IMG/VR virus record: IMGVR_UViG_3300050118_000007
Span: 1 to 49,604 of that record
From: a virus
DNA: 49,604 nt
Strand: one strand, 5' to 3'
Both the position numbers and the translations under genes were made by a program. Positions 40,343 through 49,160 of this stretch are shown here, piece by piece. How positions within the stretch are numbered: position 1 is the stretch's first letter; each line of letters begins with the position of its first letter. The notes beneath the pieces were generated by a model. It searched no databases. It was not told where the DNA came from and saw nothing but the letters and a program-made list of their open reading frames with translations.

Positions 40343-40698
40343 TGAGCGCCGCAAATGTTCAATTCATGGATATCTACGGCAAGCCGTGCCCGCAAGATCA
40401 AAAGCCTGCTCGGTTTTCGTTCCCTTGCGCGCGCGAAGTTCGCGACACTTGCGCGAGTCTCTTGATCGCTGAAGGACCGCATTCAGCCGCCCATGGCGTC
40501 AAGCGTAACGGACAAAATCAGAACGGCGGTCGCGCTCAATGGGATTGGGACGGTAATCGCGCGGCACCGACCTTCTCGCCTTCAATCAATTGTGAAAGCG
40601 CGTGCGGCTGGCACGGTTATATCCGCAATGGTCGCTGCGTAAATTCATCAGGGCAAGACGAGCCGCCCCACACGACAGAAGGTGAACGACATGGGTAA
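40342..40698 (+). CDS. DUF6527-like small protein (paralogue of 18044-18382)
   Basis: A 118-residue protein starting in a TGATG overlap. The C-terminal half carries W-D-W-D-G then APTFSPSINCESACGWHGYI, the same layout as the minus-strand paralogue about 22 kb away. Cys and His in the motif suggest metal binding. Two copies in one phage suggest a useful but unknown role. Confidence 0.6.
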   Translation: MSAANVQFMDIYGKPCPQDQKPARFSFPCAREVRDTCASLLIAEGPHSAAHGVKRNGQNQNGGRAQWDWDGNRAAPTFSPSINCESACGWHGYIRNGRCVNSSGQDEPPHTTEGERHG

Positions 40699-40773
40699 CA
40701 ACCGGATAAGGATAATACGTTTGATTACCTCGCCGGGTTAAGGTAGTTAAATGGCTACTGTGAAGGAATGCCT

Positions 40774-41034
40774 ATGACCGACCACCCCTGCAAGGGAATG
40801 ACTAAGGCGCAGATTACCACTTTCGAGAAGATCGCCGTAAATCAGCCGACGCAATCCGGCGGGAAAACTATCGACGCACTTCTAGCGCACGGTGTCATCG
40901 AGCACGGCAAAAGCAAGAAGCGGCGTGACGCGATGGGTGTTTATGAAATTCCTACGTTCACGGTTCCGCTGCTGGTCCACATGCAATGGTGTGAGTGGTG
41001 CAGCGAACAACCTGAAAACCAAGAATCTACTTGA
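40774..41034 (+). CDS. Small protein of unknown function
   Basis: An 86-residue protein; the ATG at 40774 has an AAGGA site at 7 bases. It looks like a winged-helix: AQITTFEKIAVNQPTQSGG then a TIDALLAHGVIEHGKSKKRR helix and a beta strand MGVYEIPTFTVPLLVHM. It ends just before the helicase. Possibly a regulator; not assigned. Confidence 0.5.
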   Translation: MTDHPCKGMTKAQITTFEKIAVNQPTQSGGKTIDALLAHGVIEHGKSKKRRDAMGVYEIPTFTVPLLVHMQWCEWCSEQPENQEST

Positions 41035-41044
41035 TGATTCCTTC

Positions 41045-42487
41045 ATGAGCAAATCGACCATCAGCCTTTCCCAACTTACCAATAGTCTTCAGGAAAGTGT
41101 CTTAACGCTCCTGTTCTATGCCGGAGCGGAAGCAACTGAAGCTTCCGCACTTCTTAGTGCGTCATACTTCGACGGTGACTATCAGGACATAGCCGCAAGA
41201 GTTCTTTCGTACCGGCGCAAATACAATGCAGCGCCCGGTGACGCACACATAGACGACCTGTTTGATCACGTTCTTTCCGATCCCAAAAACAAGAAGGCAG
41301 CACTCTACCGGCGGATCATCGAAAGCATCATTGAGCAGTCAAAATCACTCAATGCCCGGTATGTCTCAACCCGGCTCATAGAGTTCATTCGACAGCAATC
41401 CCTCAAGACAGCGGTTCTGGAGGCCGCACAACGCTATGGAAGCGGAGGGGATGATCTGGTCCCCGATATTGAGAACATCCTCCACAAAGCCCTCTCATTG
41501 CGTGTGAAGGGCATTGATGCGGGCACCTTCCTGTCCGATACCGAAAAGTCGTTCAAATTTCTGGATCGCCGGGAACGAAGCAGCATCAAAATCGGTATTC
41601 CGGAACTGGACCGGTATAATCTCTGCCCCGAACGGCGCACCATGCTTTTGTTCATGGCCCCGACTGGACGTGGTAAGTCTTGGTTCGGGGTCCATTGCGG
41701 CAAGGAAGCCATCCTACAGGGTGAGCGGGTCGTTCATATCGTAAACGAAATGTCGGAAGAGCAATTGATCGAACGCTACTTCATGGCGTGGCTCGCAGCG
41801 ACCAAACGAAACGAAGACTATGACGAAATGGATTTCGTATTCGACAAGCTGAATAGGTTCGTCGGCATGAAGCCGGTCACGCGCCGGGCCAAGATCAACT
41901 TCTCCGATCCCAACATCCACAACGTCCTGAAAAAGAAAGTGAGCGCATGGGGGGCGCGTCTGGGTCGGATCGTGATCAAGGATTTCCCAACCGACCAGCT
42001 CACAGTTCCGATGATCGAAGCCTATCTGGACGCATTGGAACAGGAACATGATTTCCATCCGTCCGTGCTAATCGTGGACTCGCCGGACCTGATGGAAACC
42101 AAAGCCGATCACATGCGGGAGAGCACCGGCAAGAACTTCAAGGCGTTGCGGGGGCTGTTTATGGAGCGGAACCTTGCTGGCGTCGTGACCACGCAATCCA
42201 ACCGGTCGGGGGCAGCCGCGAAGACCGTCCGGGAAGAACACGTCAGCGAGGATTTCACCAAGCTGCAAACCGCCGACAAGTCCATTATCTATTCGCAGAC
42301 CGATGTGGAGGAACGCTACTCCATCGCCCGGCTATACGCGCATAAGAACCGTGGGGACAAGAAGGGTTACACGACCCTGATCACGCAGAATTACACGACT
42401 GGTCAGTTCTGCCGGAACTCCACGACGCATAACGATATGTATTGGAAAGAATTGCGTCGATTAAAGGGTGACACAGAAGAAGAATGA
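41045..42487 (+). CDS. DnaB-like replicative helicase
   Basis: A 480-residue protein (ATG at 41045; no strong ribosome site, probably coupled to the upstream gene). The N-terminal ~130 residues are helical, as in DnaB N-domains. The RecA-like core has Walker A APTGRGKS (about 205-212), FGVHCGKEAILQGERVVHI, Walker B VLIVDSPDLM near 341, and VVTTQSNRSGAAAKTVREEH as the switch region. It should form a hexamer and drive the fork with the polymerase of the other block. Its end overlaps the next gene (ATGA). Confidence 0.8.
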   Translation: MSKSTISLSQLTNSLQESVLTLLFYAGAEATEASALLSASYFDGDYQDIAARVLSYRRKYNAAPGDAHIDDLFDHVLSDPKNKKAALYRRIIESIIEQSKSLNARYVSTRLIEFIRQQSLKTAVLEAAQRYGSGGDDLVPDIENILHKALSLRVKGIDAGTFLSDTEKSFKFLDRRERSSIKIGIPELDRYNLCPERRTMLLFMAPTGRGKSWFGVHCGKEAILQGERVVHIVNEMSEEQLIERYFMAWLAATKRNEDYDEMDFVFDKLNRFVGMKPVTRRAKINFSDPNIHNVLKKKVSAWGARLGRIVIKDFPTDQLTVPMIEAYLDALEQEHDFHPSVLIVDSPDLMETKADHMRESTGKNFKALRGLFMERNLAGVVTTQSNRSGAAAKTVREEHVSEDFTKLQTADKSIIYSQTDVEERYSIARLYAHKNRGDKKGYTTLITQNYTTGQFCRNSTTHNDMYWKELRRLKGDTEEE

Positions 42488-44985
42488 TACCCAAGAGCGT
42501 CATCAAGCGATATCTCAACCGGAAGCTGGACAACCATGACTGGTTGAAAGACGTTTCGGAAAAGGAGCTGGGTCGGACGCTCCTAGAACTTGACCCGCCA
42601 CCAAAGTTGCCAAAGGAATTCGGCTTTCACCAGAAGGTCGGGTTCCTTTTAGGCGTCATGTATAAACAGTTCTGTTACTGGTACGATATGGGCTGCACAG
42701 ATTGCGAGACTGAGTATCTGTCCCCGACTGGCTGGCGCAGGATGGATGACTACAATGGTGGAATGGTTGCGCAATACCATCCTGACAAGGGCACCGCAGA
42801 GTTTATTCAACCCGAGAGATACGTCGCCAAGCCCTGTAAGGAAATGATTACGTTCAAGACTCGATTTGGTATAGACCAGAAACTCAGCCCTGATCATAAA
42901 GTTCTCTACGATAATTATGGCGTCGTAAAAACCACAAGTGCAAAATTAGTAGCAAAAGAAAATAGTGATTTAGGTAGTGGCTGGCGCGGACGTTTCTACA
43001 CCACATTCAAATTAACTACCCAAAATAAAATTCCTCTTTCCCATGCGCAACTTCGTATCATGGTAGCGTTTGTGGCAGACGGTAGTTTTTGGGGAAAACG
43101 AAAGGGCTGTATTCGTGTTAAGAAAGAGCGCAAAAAGATACGTATTCGTGAACTACTAAACAAAGCCAAGATTTCTTTCGAGGAACGGGAATGGGAAAGC
43201 GCCCCTGACTATTCTGTATTTGTGTTCACCCCCCCACATATAAGTAAAACATTTGACCAGTTTTATTGGCAAGCTGACGCAGAACAGCTTAATGTCATTG
43301 CCAATGAATTGTTCAATTGGGATGGCTACACAAGCAAAAATGAAAAGGGGACTGACCTATTTTATACTACAGTAAAAGAGAATGCGGACTTCGCTCAATA
43401 TGCTCTTGTCTCATCTGGAAGAACTACTTCTTTAAGATACCAAGATCGCAAAGAGGAAAATAGACTATACATTCTGAATGCTCGTAAATCAAATACACCC
43501 ATCGGTTTCGGAAGAAAAAATACTAGCAACAATCCTGTAGGACGCGAAAACACCACAGACGGTAAAATGTATTGTTTTGAAGTGCCATCAGGCTTTCTGG
43601 TTTTCCGCCGCAACGGTTGTGTTTTCATGTCCGGGAACACCGGCAAGACGCTAATGATCTTAGCACTTCTGTCCTATTTCGTTTCGACCGGGCTCCTGAA
43701 GAAACGGGCCTTGGTTCTGCTTCCGACCGAGGAAGGCTTGCACAGTTGGGCCGAACAAATCACAGACTGGAAGATACCTCTTGACTATGTGATCCTGACC
43801 GGCAGCACAGAAGCCAAATGGAAGCTGCTGGAAAAGAGCACGGCCAAGATCGTGCTGGTAACGTATAACGGCTTCTATCACATGGTTAGCATTGAAGTGA
43901 AAACCGGGAAGAAGCGCGTCCTCAAGCCATATAAGAAAATGATTAAACGAATTGCGCAGCTCATGGGCGCAGTCGTATTCGACGAGAGCACCAAAGCGTC
44001 AAATACAGAAGCGTTGACATACCGAACGCTTCGATCTGCAACCCGGCTCCTGCCCATCAGGTTCGATCTTGCGGGCCGTCCGTTGGGCGGTGATCCCATA
44101 GTTCTGTGGGCGCAATACAATCTGGTGGATGACGGGGAAACATTGGGAGAGACGCTAGGACTATTCCAGGAAGTGTTTTTCAACAAGACGAAAAACCAAT
44201 GGGGTGGCGATTATTCATTTGACTATTCATTCCGGGAGAGTATGCGTCCCGAACTTGGCAGAATCATGCGGCACCGGGGATTGTTCTACGACGAGAGCGA
44301 ATGCCTCGACCTGCCGCCACTCATGCGTGTCCCTGTTAAAGTCCGGTTTCCGCTGGAGATCGATGTTTACTACAAAGAACTTCGTAAGGTCCTGTTCTCC
44401 AAAACCAGTAGCCTGCGAGAAATGGAAAATGCTTACGTCAGGATGCGGCAGTTGTGTTCCGGGTTTCTCGGAGCCAAGGACGACGCGACCGGTGATAAAG
44501 TTGAGATCGACTTTGGAGACGACCCCAAGATGGACGCCTTGCTTGACAGGATCGACCAGATGCCCCGTGACCGGAAGGCGACGGTGTTTTACGAGTTCAC
44601 GCATTCCGGCCGGAAGCTGGTCAAGGAACTGAAGCACCTGCAACCGGCGTGGATGTGGTCCGGCACGAAAGACATCAAGGGCGAGCTGGACAGGTTCAAA
44701 TATGATCCTAAATGTCGCGTCAATGTGGTGAACCATAAGAAGGGTTCCTACTCGCTTAATTTCCAGCACGCGAACTATCAGCATATTTACGAGAGCCCGT
44801 TGAGCGTGATCGACCGAGATCAGATGGAAAAGCGATGCCGCCGACAGGGGCAGCAATTCCGGGTGTACCTGTACGATTACCTTGTACGTGGCTCGGTGGA
44901 GGAAGACATTCTCGCGAATCACGCAATGGGACGCGAGTTTTTCCATGCTCTCAGGCTAGGGCCTTCAGGGCAGGGCCAGCCATAG
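42484..44985 (+). CDS. SNF2/SF2-type helicase with an intein in the Walker A motif
   Basis: An 833-residue precursor (518 after splicing). Without the intein the Walker A reads Y-D-M-G-T-G-K-T-L-M-I. Later motifs: VVFDESTKASN (motif II, DExx type), LFDLAGRPLGG-like motif III area, and the C-terminal RecA domain ending with VIDRDQMEKRCRRQGQQFRV (motif VI, R..R.GQ), as in SNF2 proteins. DNA translocation or fork remodelling is expected. Part of a plus-strand replication pair with the DnaB-like helicase. Confidence 0.82.
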   Translation: MIPKSVIKRYLNRKLDNHDWLKDVSEKELGRTLLELDPPPKLPKEFGFHQKVGFLLGVMYKQFCYWYDMGCTDCETEYLSPTGWRRMDDYNGGMVAQYHPDKGTAEFIQPERYVAKPCKEMITFKTRFGIDQKLSPDHKVLYDNYGVVKTTSAKLVAKENSDLGSGWRGRFYTTFKLTTQNKIPLSHAQLRIMVAFVADGSFWGKRKGCIRVKKERKKIRIRELLNKAKISFEEREWESAPDYSVFVFTPPHISKTFDQFYWQADAEQLNVIANELFNWDGYTSKNEKGTDLFYTTVKENADFAQYALVSSGRTTSLRYQDRKEENRLYILNARKSNTPIGFGRKNTSNNPVGRENTTDGKMYCFEVPSGFLVFRRNGCVFMSGNTGKTLMILALLSYFVSTGLLKKRALVLLPTEEGLHSWAEQITDWKIPLDYVILTGSTEAKWKLLEKSTAKIVLVTYNGFYHMVSIEVKTGKKRVLKPYKKMIKRIAQLMGAVVFDESTKASNTEALTYRTLRSATRLLPIRFDLAGRPLGGDPIVLWAQYNLVDDGETLGETLGLFQEVFFNKTKNQWGGDYSFDYSFRESMRPELGRIMRHRGLFYDESECLDLPPLMRVPVKVRFPLEIDVYYKELRKVLFSKTSSLREMENAYVRMRQLCSGFLGAKDDATGDKVEIDFGDDPKMDALLDRIDQMPRDRKATVFYEFTHSGRKLVKELKHLQPAWMWSGTKDIKGELDRFKYDPKCRVNVVNHKKGSYSLNFQHANYQHIYESPLSVIDRDQMEKRCRRQGQQFRVYLYDYLVRGSVEEDILANHAMGREFFHALRLGPSGQGQP
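42694..43638 (+). mobile_element. LAGLIDADG-type intein in the helicase
   Basis: 315 residues (precursor 71-385). It starts Cys71 (CTDCETEYLSPTGWRRMDDY), has block B DQKLSPDHKVLYDN and ends KMYCFEVPSGFLVFRRNGCV then FMSGN, with Thr386 as +1. An alternative N-terminal Cys at 74 would break Walker A, so Cys71 is favoured. One LAGLIDADG-like motif is recognisable (RIMVAFVADGSF). The intein DNA is clearly more AT-rich than the flanks, a sign of recent arrival. Confidence 0.9.
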
Positions 44986-45568
44986 GAGGCTGATTCACCC
45001 TGCCAAGCCTAAAAAACCCCTGATTCTGGGGCTTTTGCCACCCCAATGCAGCCAAAATATATCCTAACCCATTGATTTTACTAGGTTTTTTGGCTTAGTC
45101 AGCCTTGGAATTGGCTTGACGGCACCCTGGGATCATGCCAGATTCAGCTATGCCCTAGCTTCTAGGGCAGGCCGGGAGGCACCCCGGTCGCAGGGCCAAG
45201 GCCCGAACAGCGACACAAGCCCGGAGCGGTCTTCTGTACCGGAGTTCTGTAGCGGCAAACGCCGCAGGGACACAAAGGACGGAGGACAAAATATACGGCC
45301 TGACAAACCGGCGCTCTTAGTAATCCCCCCTCGTGGGTGCGGTGAAGAAATCAGCAACATGATAGCAGGTTAGGCCAGTGCGTTCCATCGCCGCGCGCCT
45401 TAACGCCGTTGCCGCTGCGAGCCCTGTGGGGCCATGCGGACAAAGCGCCCTTCAAGGCCGATCAACGAAAGCGAACTGCGAAAGGTGTTGCTGAAAACCA
45501 TATCGCGGCGAAGCACGCCGCCTGACGATGATCCTTATACGGATCGAAATATGGAGGAGATAACTACC
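44986..45568. other. Non-coding leader region before the DUF3150-MoxR-VWA module
   Basis: 583 bases with no convincing gene. It contains the terminator at 45017-45031, an AT-rich stretch (45050-45100), and then four compact inverted repeats: GCCCTAG-CTT-CTAGGGC near 45150, CCGG...CCGG near 45173, GGGCC-AA-GGCCC near 45194 and GCGG-CAAA-CGCCGC near 45254. A TTGACG at 45115 could be a -35 element but no matching -10 is clear. An in-frame ATG at 45434 exists upstream of the chosen DUF3150 start. Confidence 0.5.
45017..45031 (+). terminator. Terminator after the helicase gene
   Basis: A CCCC-TGATTCT-GGGG stem flanked by six A upstream and CTTTTG downstream; with the A/T flanks it works as a terminator on the plus strand and possibly on both. 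Confidence 0.7.
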
Positions 45569-46456
45569 ATGGCTACCGTAACAAACCCGCTTTCCCACAA
45601 AGCCGTGCTTGCCGCTTTGCATATCAGCCGGTGGAACGAACGCCGCGTGGATCGCAAGGTGACGGATGAAGTTCACCAGCGGCACAGCGCCGAACGGAAT
45701 ACCGGCAAGTACATCAAGAGGCTAGTCTCCGAGGAGGCGACCGAGACCATTTCATCGCTGACAGCCGACGCGAGACACTATCACTTGCGACACACCCTAC
45801 CGTGGCTCGATGGGGGCACCCGCATTCTTCCAAGCACGCTCTACATGGACTATGCAAAGGAAATGCAGGAACGAAGACAGAAGTTCGACGAAGCCGTCAG
45901 GACGTTCATCAAGGGCTACCCGGACTTTGTGGCCGACGCCAAGAAACGGATGAACGGCATGTTCGACGAAGCCGATTACCCGAGAGCGGAACAACTTGAC
46001 GCCTACTTTTCATTCATCGTCAAGGTTCTGCCGTGTCCCGATGCCGGGGACTTCCGGTGCGAGCTGGACAAGGACACGCTGGCCGGGCTTAAGAGCGAGG
46101 CCAAGAATAACATTCAGGACTTGTACGAGGGGGCGGTTCGCAGCGTTGCCGAACGGGTTCTGGAAGTCGTCGGGCACATGGCCGGACGGTTGAAGGACTA
46201 CAAGCCAGCCAGCGGCAAGAAAAAAGCCGAGAACTTCTTTCGCGATTCGCTGGTCGGGAACGTGCGTGAACTTGTCACGCTCCTGCCCGCGTTCAACATG
46301 GGCGACGACGCCAAATTCGGCGCGATCATCAAGGCGGTCGAAAAGGACTTGTGCAAAGTCGAAGCGGAAGACCTGCGCAACGACGATCAGATACGGGAGC
46401 GTACCCGAATCGCCGCAGAGAAGGTTCTGAAATCCGTCAACGCATTCATGGCCTGA
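45569..46456 (+). CDS. DUF3150 protein
   Basis: A 295-residue protein; the ATG at 45569 has GGAGGAG at 11 bases, clearly better than upstream options. It fits DUF3150: ATVTNPLSHKAVLAALHISR at the start, then VDRKVTDEVHQRHSAERNTG, a central THTLPW-like segment (RHTLPWLDGGTRILPSTLYM), FNEADYP-like FDEADYPRAEQLDAYF, and a C-terminal half of long helices. DUF3150 genes are found next to MoxR ATPase and VWA genes in phages, as here. The function is unknown. Confidence 0.75.
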   Translation: MATVTNPLSHKAVLAALHISRWNERRVDRKVTDEVHQRHSAERNTGKYIKRLVSEEATETISSLTADARHYHLRHTLPWLDGGTRILPSTLYMDYAKEMQERRQKFDEAVRTFIKGYPDFVADAKKRMNGMFDEADYPRAEQLDAYFSFIVKVLPCPDAGDFRCELDKDTLAGLKSEAKNNIQDLYEGAVRSVAERVLEVVGHMAGRLKDYKPASGKKKAENFFRDSLVGNVRELVTLLPAFNMGDDAKFGAIIKAVEKDLCKVEAEDLRNDDQIRERTRIAAEKVLKSVNAFMA

Positions 46457-46493
46457 AACAAACAATCACAACGTCTCTAGGAGGAGACCCGAC

Positions 46494-47504
46494 ATGACAA
46501 CGATGAAACTTTCGACCGCCCGTGCCTGCATCGAAACCTGCATAGCGCAAACCATCCCGACCTTCCTGTGGGGAGCGCCCGGCATTGGCAAGACCGAGCT
46601 GCACGCACAAATCGCCAAGAGCAATAACATGCGCTTTCTCGTGTCGCATGTGGCACAGCTTGGTGAAGTGGACGCCAGAGGGCTTCCGATCTTCGATCAG
46701 AAAACTGGACTTACGCGCTGGTTGCCGCCGTCCGAATTCCCCCGCGTGTTCAAGAAGGGCGAAAAGATTCTCTGGCTGCTTGACGAATTCAACCTTGGCA
46801 CGACCGCCACGCTCAATTGCTTCCAGCAGCTTGTGCTGGACCGGCGACTTGGCGAATATGTCTTACCCGATAGCTGCGTCATGTGCGCGGCGGGCAACAG
46901 GCAAAAAGACGGCGTGAACGTGACCAAGATGTCAACGGCCATGGAAAGCCGGTTCGTCCAGTTCACGACCGAGCCGGACGTAATGGACTGGATCGACAAC
47001 TACGGTGTATTCAACACCGATCCTGTTATAGTCGGTTGGGCGCGGTTCCGGCCGGAGCTGATGCACAAAATGCCCGTACGAGGGGAGACAGGACCATTCC
47101 CTAACTTCCGGTCGTGGCAACGGGTGTCAAATCTTCTGCCGTCACTCACTAACGTAACCCGGCAACATGTCGTGTCCGGTAATGTTGGTGACGCAGCCGG
47201 GCTGGAGTTCGAGGGCTTCTACCGGACTTATCGGGAATTGCCGGATATCGAGGACATCCTTCGGTCGCCCGATACGGCCAAGGTTCCCGGTGCGACGGAG
47301 CCCGGCGCGTGCTATGCTATCTCGGCGGCAATGGGCAGGCTCATGACCAAGGAAAACATCACCCCGTTTCTTCAGTACGCGACCCGGCTCCCCAAGGAAT
47401 ATGAAATCCTCGTAGCAGTCGACGCCATCAAACGGGAGCCTGCGTTGCAGAAGACCAAGGCTTTCGGAACTTGGGCAGCGCGTAATTCAGACGTAACATT
47501 GTAG
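46494..47504 (+). CDS. MoxR-family AAA+ ATPase
   Basis: A 336-residue protein with TAGGAGGAGA before its ATG. Walker A GAPGIGKT (residues 27-34), Walker B ILWLLDEFN (~92-98), and the sensor region VMCAAGNRQKDGVNVTKMST then ESRFVQF (MSxAMxSRF-like). MoxR proteins act as chaperones with VWA partners; the next gene encodes one. The DUF3150 gene just upstream completes the module. Confidence 0.85.
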   Translation: MTTMKLSTARACIETCIAQTIPTFLWGAPGIGKTELHAQIAKSNNMRFLVSHVAQLGEVDARGLPIFDQKTGLTRWLPPSEFPRVFKKGEKILWLLDEFNLGTTATLNCFQQLVLDRRLGEYVLPDSCVMCAAGNRQKDGVNVTKMSTAMESRFVQFTTEPDVMDWIDNYGVFNTDPVIVGWARFRPELMHKMPVRGETGPFPNFRSWQRVSNLLPSLTNVTRQHVVSGNVGDAAGLEFEGFYRTYRELPDIEDILRSPDTAKVPGATEPGACYAISAAMGRLMTKENITPFLQYATRLPKEYEILVAVDAIKREPALQKTKAFGTWAARNSDVTL

Positions 47505-47513
47505 GAGGAGATC

Positions 47514-48842
47514 ATGCAAGAACAAGTTGACATCCGGATCGTCCGGGCGCGAACCGCATTGCTGGTGCAACAGCCGTTCTACGGCACACTGGCTTTGTAC
47601 TTGATCCCGAAAGAAAGCCGCGTCCAGCCGACCATGGCAACGGATGGGACCCACTTGTACTATAACCCGGCGTTCCTCGACACACTCACCGAACGGAAGC
47701 TGGTCGGGTGCGTGGCTCACGGGGTTTTGCATTCCGCCATGCGGCACCACACCCGCCGTCGGCACCGGGACTTGGAACTCTGGAACCTGGCTTGTGATTT
47801 CGCCATAAATCCAATCCTGATCGACGCAAAGTTCGAGTTGCCCGACGGTATCCTGATCGACCCCAAATACAAGGGCATGAGTGCGGAGCAAATTTACACG
47901 ATACTTTGCAGCGAGCAGGACCAAGATAAGACTGGCGAGCCCGAAAAAAGCGAGGAGGACGGTGACGGGACTTTCGCGGACGAATCCTCCTCAAATGATG
48001 ATCCTTCCGAAAGCGACACAGAAGGCACTGGAGTGGGGGGAGGCGGTGAGGAAGGCCCGGACAGCGGCCAAGATGGTTCCGGCGCTCCAGAAGGCTCCGG
48101 AAGGCCGGGAAAGGGCCAAACAACGAGCGGGCAAGGGGGTGGGGAACAAGCCTGCCCCGATCCGGGCGGTTGCGGGGGTGTCATGGATGCTTCGGTATCC
48201 GGGGCCGAGACAGGCGAACAGGAAGCCTTGTGGGAGCAACGGGTGAGGCAGGCCGCGAACGTGGCAGCTTGCGGAAACGTCCCTGCTGGACTTAGCGACG
48301 TGCTGAAGGAACTCAACAGGCCGCAACTGGACTGGCGGGAACAGCTTCGTCGGTTCATTAACGACCGGGTTGAAACGATATCGTCGTTCTCCCGGCCCAA
48401 CAAACGAATGCTGGCGCATGGCTACATCTTCCCCGGCGCGGTTGCGGACGGGGTCAATCATGTAGCAATCTGCCGGGACACTTCCGGTTCCTGCGGGACG
48501 TTGGCACAGGCCAAGTTTGCGTCCGAGCTGCAATCCATGCTCGACGAGGGGATCATTCAGAAGATCACCCAGATTGATTGCGATTGTTCCGTGCAGCACG
48601 TCGCGGAGTATCAGAAAGGGGACCAGATAGAACTCAGGACTTACGGCGGCGGCGGGACGGCATTCCGACCGGCGCTCGATTGGGTGGCTAAGAATGCACC
48701 CGACGCCTCGTGTATCGTATACCTCACCGATCTCGAATGCTACGACTTCGGAGAGGAGCCTTTGCAACCGGTGATCTGGGTCCGCTATGGCCGGTTCCAA
48801 AGCAATACGCCTTTCGGCGAAATCGTGGACCTGTTGGATTAA
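47514..48842 (+). CDS. DUF2201-type putative metallopeptidase domain plus VWA-like domain, with altered HExxH motif
   Basis: A 442-residue protein with GTAGGAGGAG before its ATG. Residues 1-~130 follow DUF2201 N-domains (LTERKLVGCVAHGVLHSAMR, LELWNLACDFAIN), where family members usually have His-Glu-x-x-His; here it is His69-Gly-Val-Leu-His73, so the catalytic Glu is missing. A disordered Glu/Asp/Gly/Ser-rich linker follows (~140-235). The C-terminal VWA-like domain has a MIDAS at Asp322 (RDTSGSC), a GGGGTAF loop and VYLTDLEC. It is the expected partner of the MoxR ATPase. Confidence 0.8.
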   Translation: MQEQVDIRIVRARTALLVQQPFYGTLALYLIPKESRVQPTMATDGTHLYYNPAFLDTLTERKLVGCVAHGVLHSAMRHHTRRRHRDLELWNLACDFAINPILIDAKFELPDGILIDPKYKGMSAEQIYTILCSEQDQDKTGEPEKSEEDGDGTFADESSSNDDPSESDTEGTGVGGGGEEGPDSGQDGSGAPEGSGRPGKGQTTSGQGGGEQACPDPGGCGGVMDASVSGAETGEQEALWEQRVRQAANVAACGNVPAGLSDVLKELNRPQLDWREQLRRFINDRVETISSFSRPNKRMLAHGYIFPGAVADGVNHVAICRDTSGSCGTLAQAKFASELQSMLDEGIIQKITQIDCDCSVQHVAEYQKGDQIELRTYGGGGTAFRPALDWVAKNAPDASCIVYLTDLECYDFGEEPLQPVIWVRYGRFQSNTPFGEIVDLLD

Positions 48843-48855
48843 GGAGGAGACAGAC

Positions 48856-49056
48856 ATGGCAAAGAAAAATAAATCAGGAGAGCGGGCAGAACTTATCCTG
48901 CGAATATGGACGCATGAAGGAAAGTTACCTGAAGACTTAACCGATGCGTTCGAGCAACACACGAAGCACGTAACCGGCATGTTGGCGCAGGGCTACATTG
49001 CCGGGGAAATCTGCGACGATCGCTTTAACGGCTGGTGGGAGATAAAAAAATCATGA
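48856..49056 (+). CDS. Small protein of unknown function
   Basis: A 66-residue protein with an AAGGAGGAGA site. It has a basic start (MAKKNKSGERAELILRIWTH), an acidic helix KLPEDLTDAFEQHTKHVTG and a C-terminal ICDDRFNGWWEIKK. It ends in an ATGA overlap with the next short ORF. Not recognised. Confidence 0.5.
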   Translation: MAKKNKSGERAELILRIWTHEGKLPEDLTDAFEQHTKHVTGMLAQGYIAGEICDDRFNGWWEIKKS

Positions 49057-49130
49057 AGTGCGTAGTAATAATCGAGTTCGCCGTGCTCGCCGCATTCCTT
49101 GGCGTCATGGCATTTCTGGCCTGCCTGTAA
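49053..49130 (+). CDS. Tiny membrane protein
   Basis: A 25-residue ORF that overlaps the previous stop (ATGA). It is nearly one hydrophobic helix (VVIIEFAVLAAFLGVMAFLA) ending in Cys-Leu, so it is a single-pass membrane peptide if made. The ATGA overlap supports translation. Confidence 0.45.
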   Translation: MKCVVIIEFAVLAAFLGVMAFLACL

Positions 49131-49160
49131 ACACAACCTTTCTCTAGGAGGAGAACTAAC

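Noticed and set aside
45115-45143. A TTGACG with 17-base spacing as a sigma-70 promoter
   Set aside because: The -10 position reads CAGATT, too weak to call.
45116-45373. An 85-codon plus-strand frame before the DUF3150 gene
   Set aside because: No ribosome site, it runs through four hairpins, and its composition is not protein-like.
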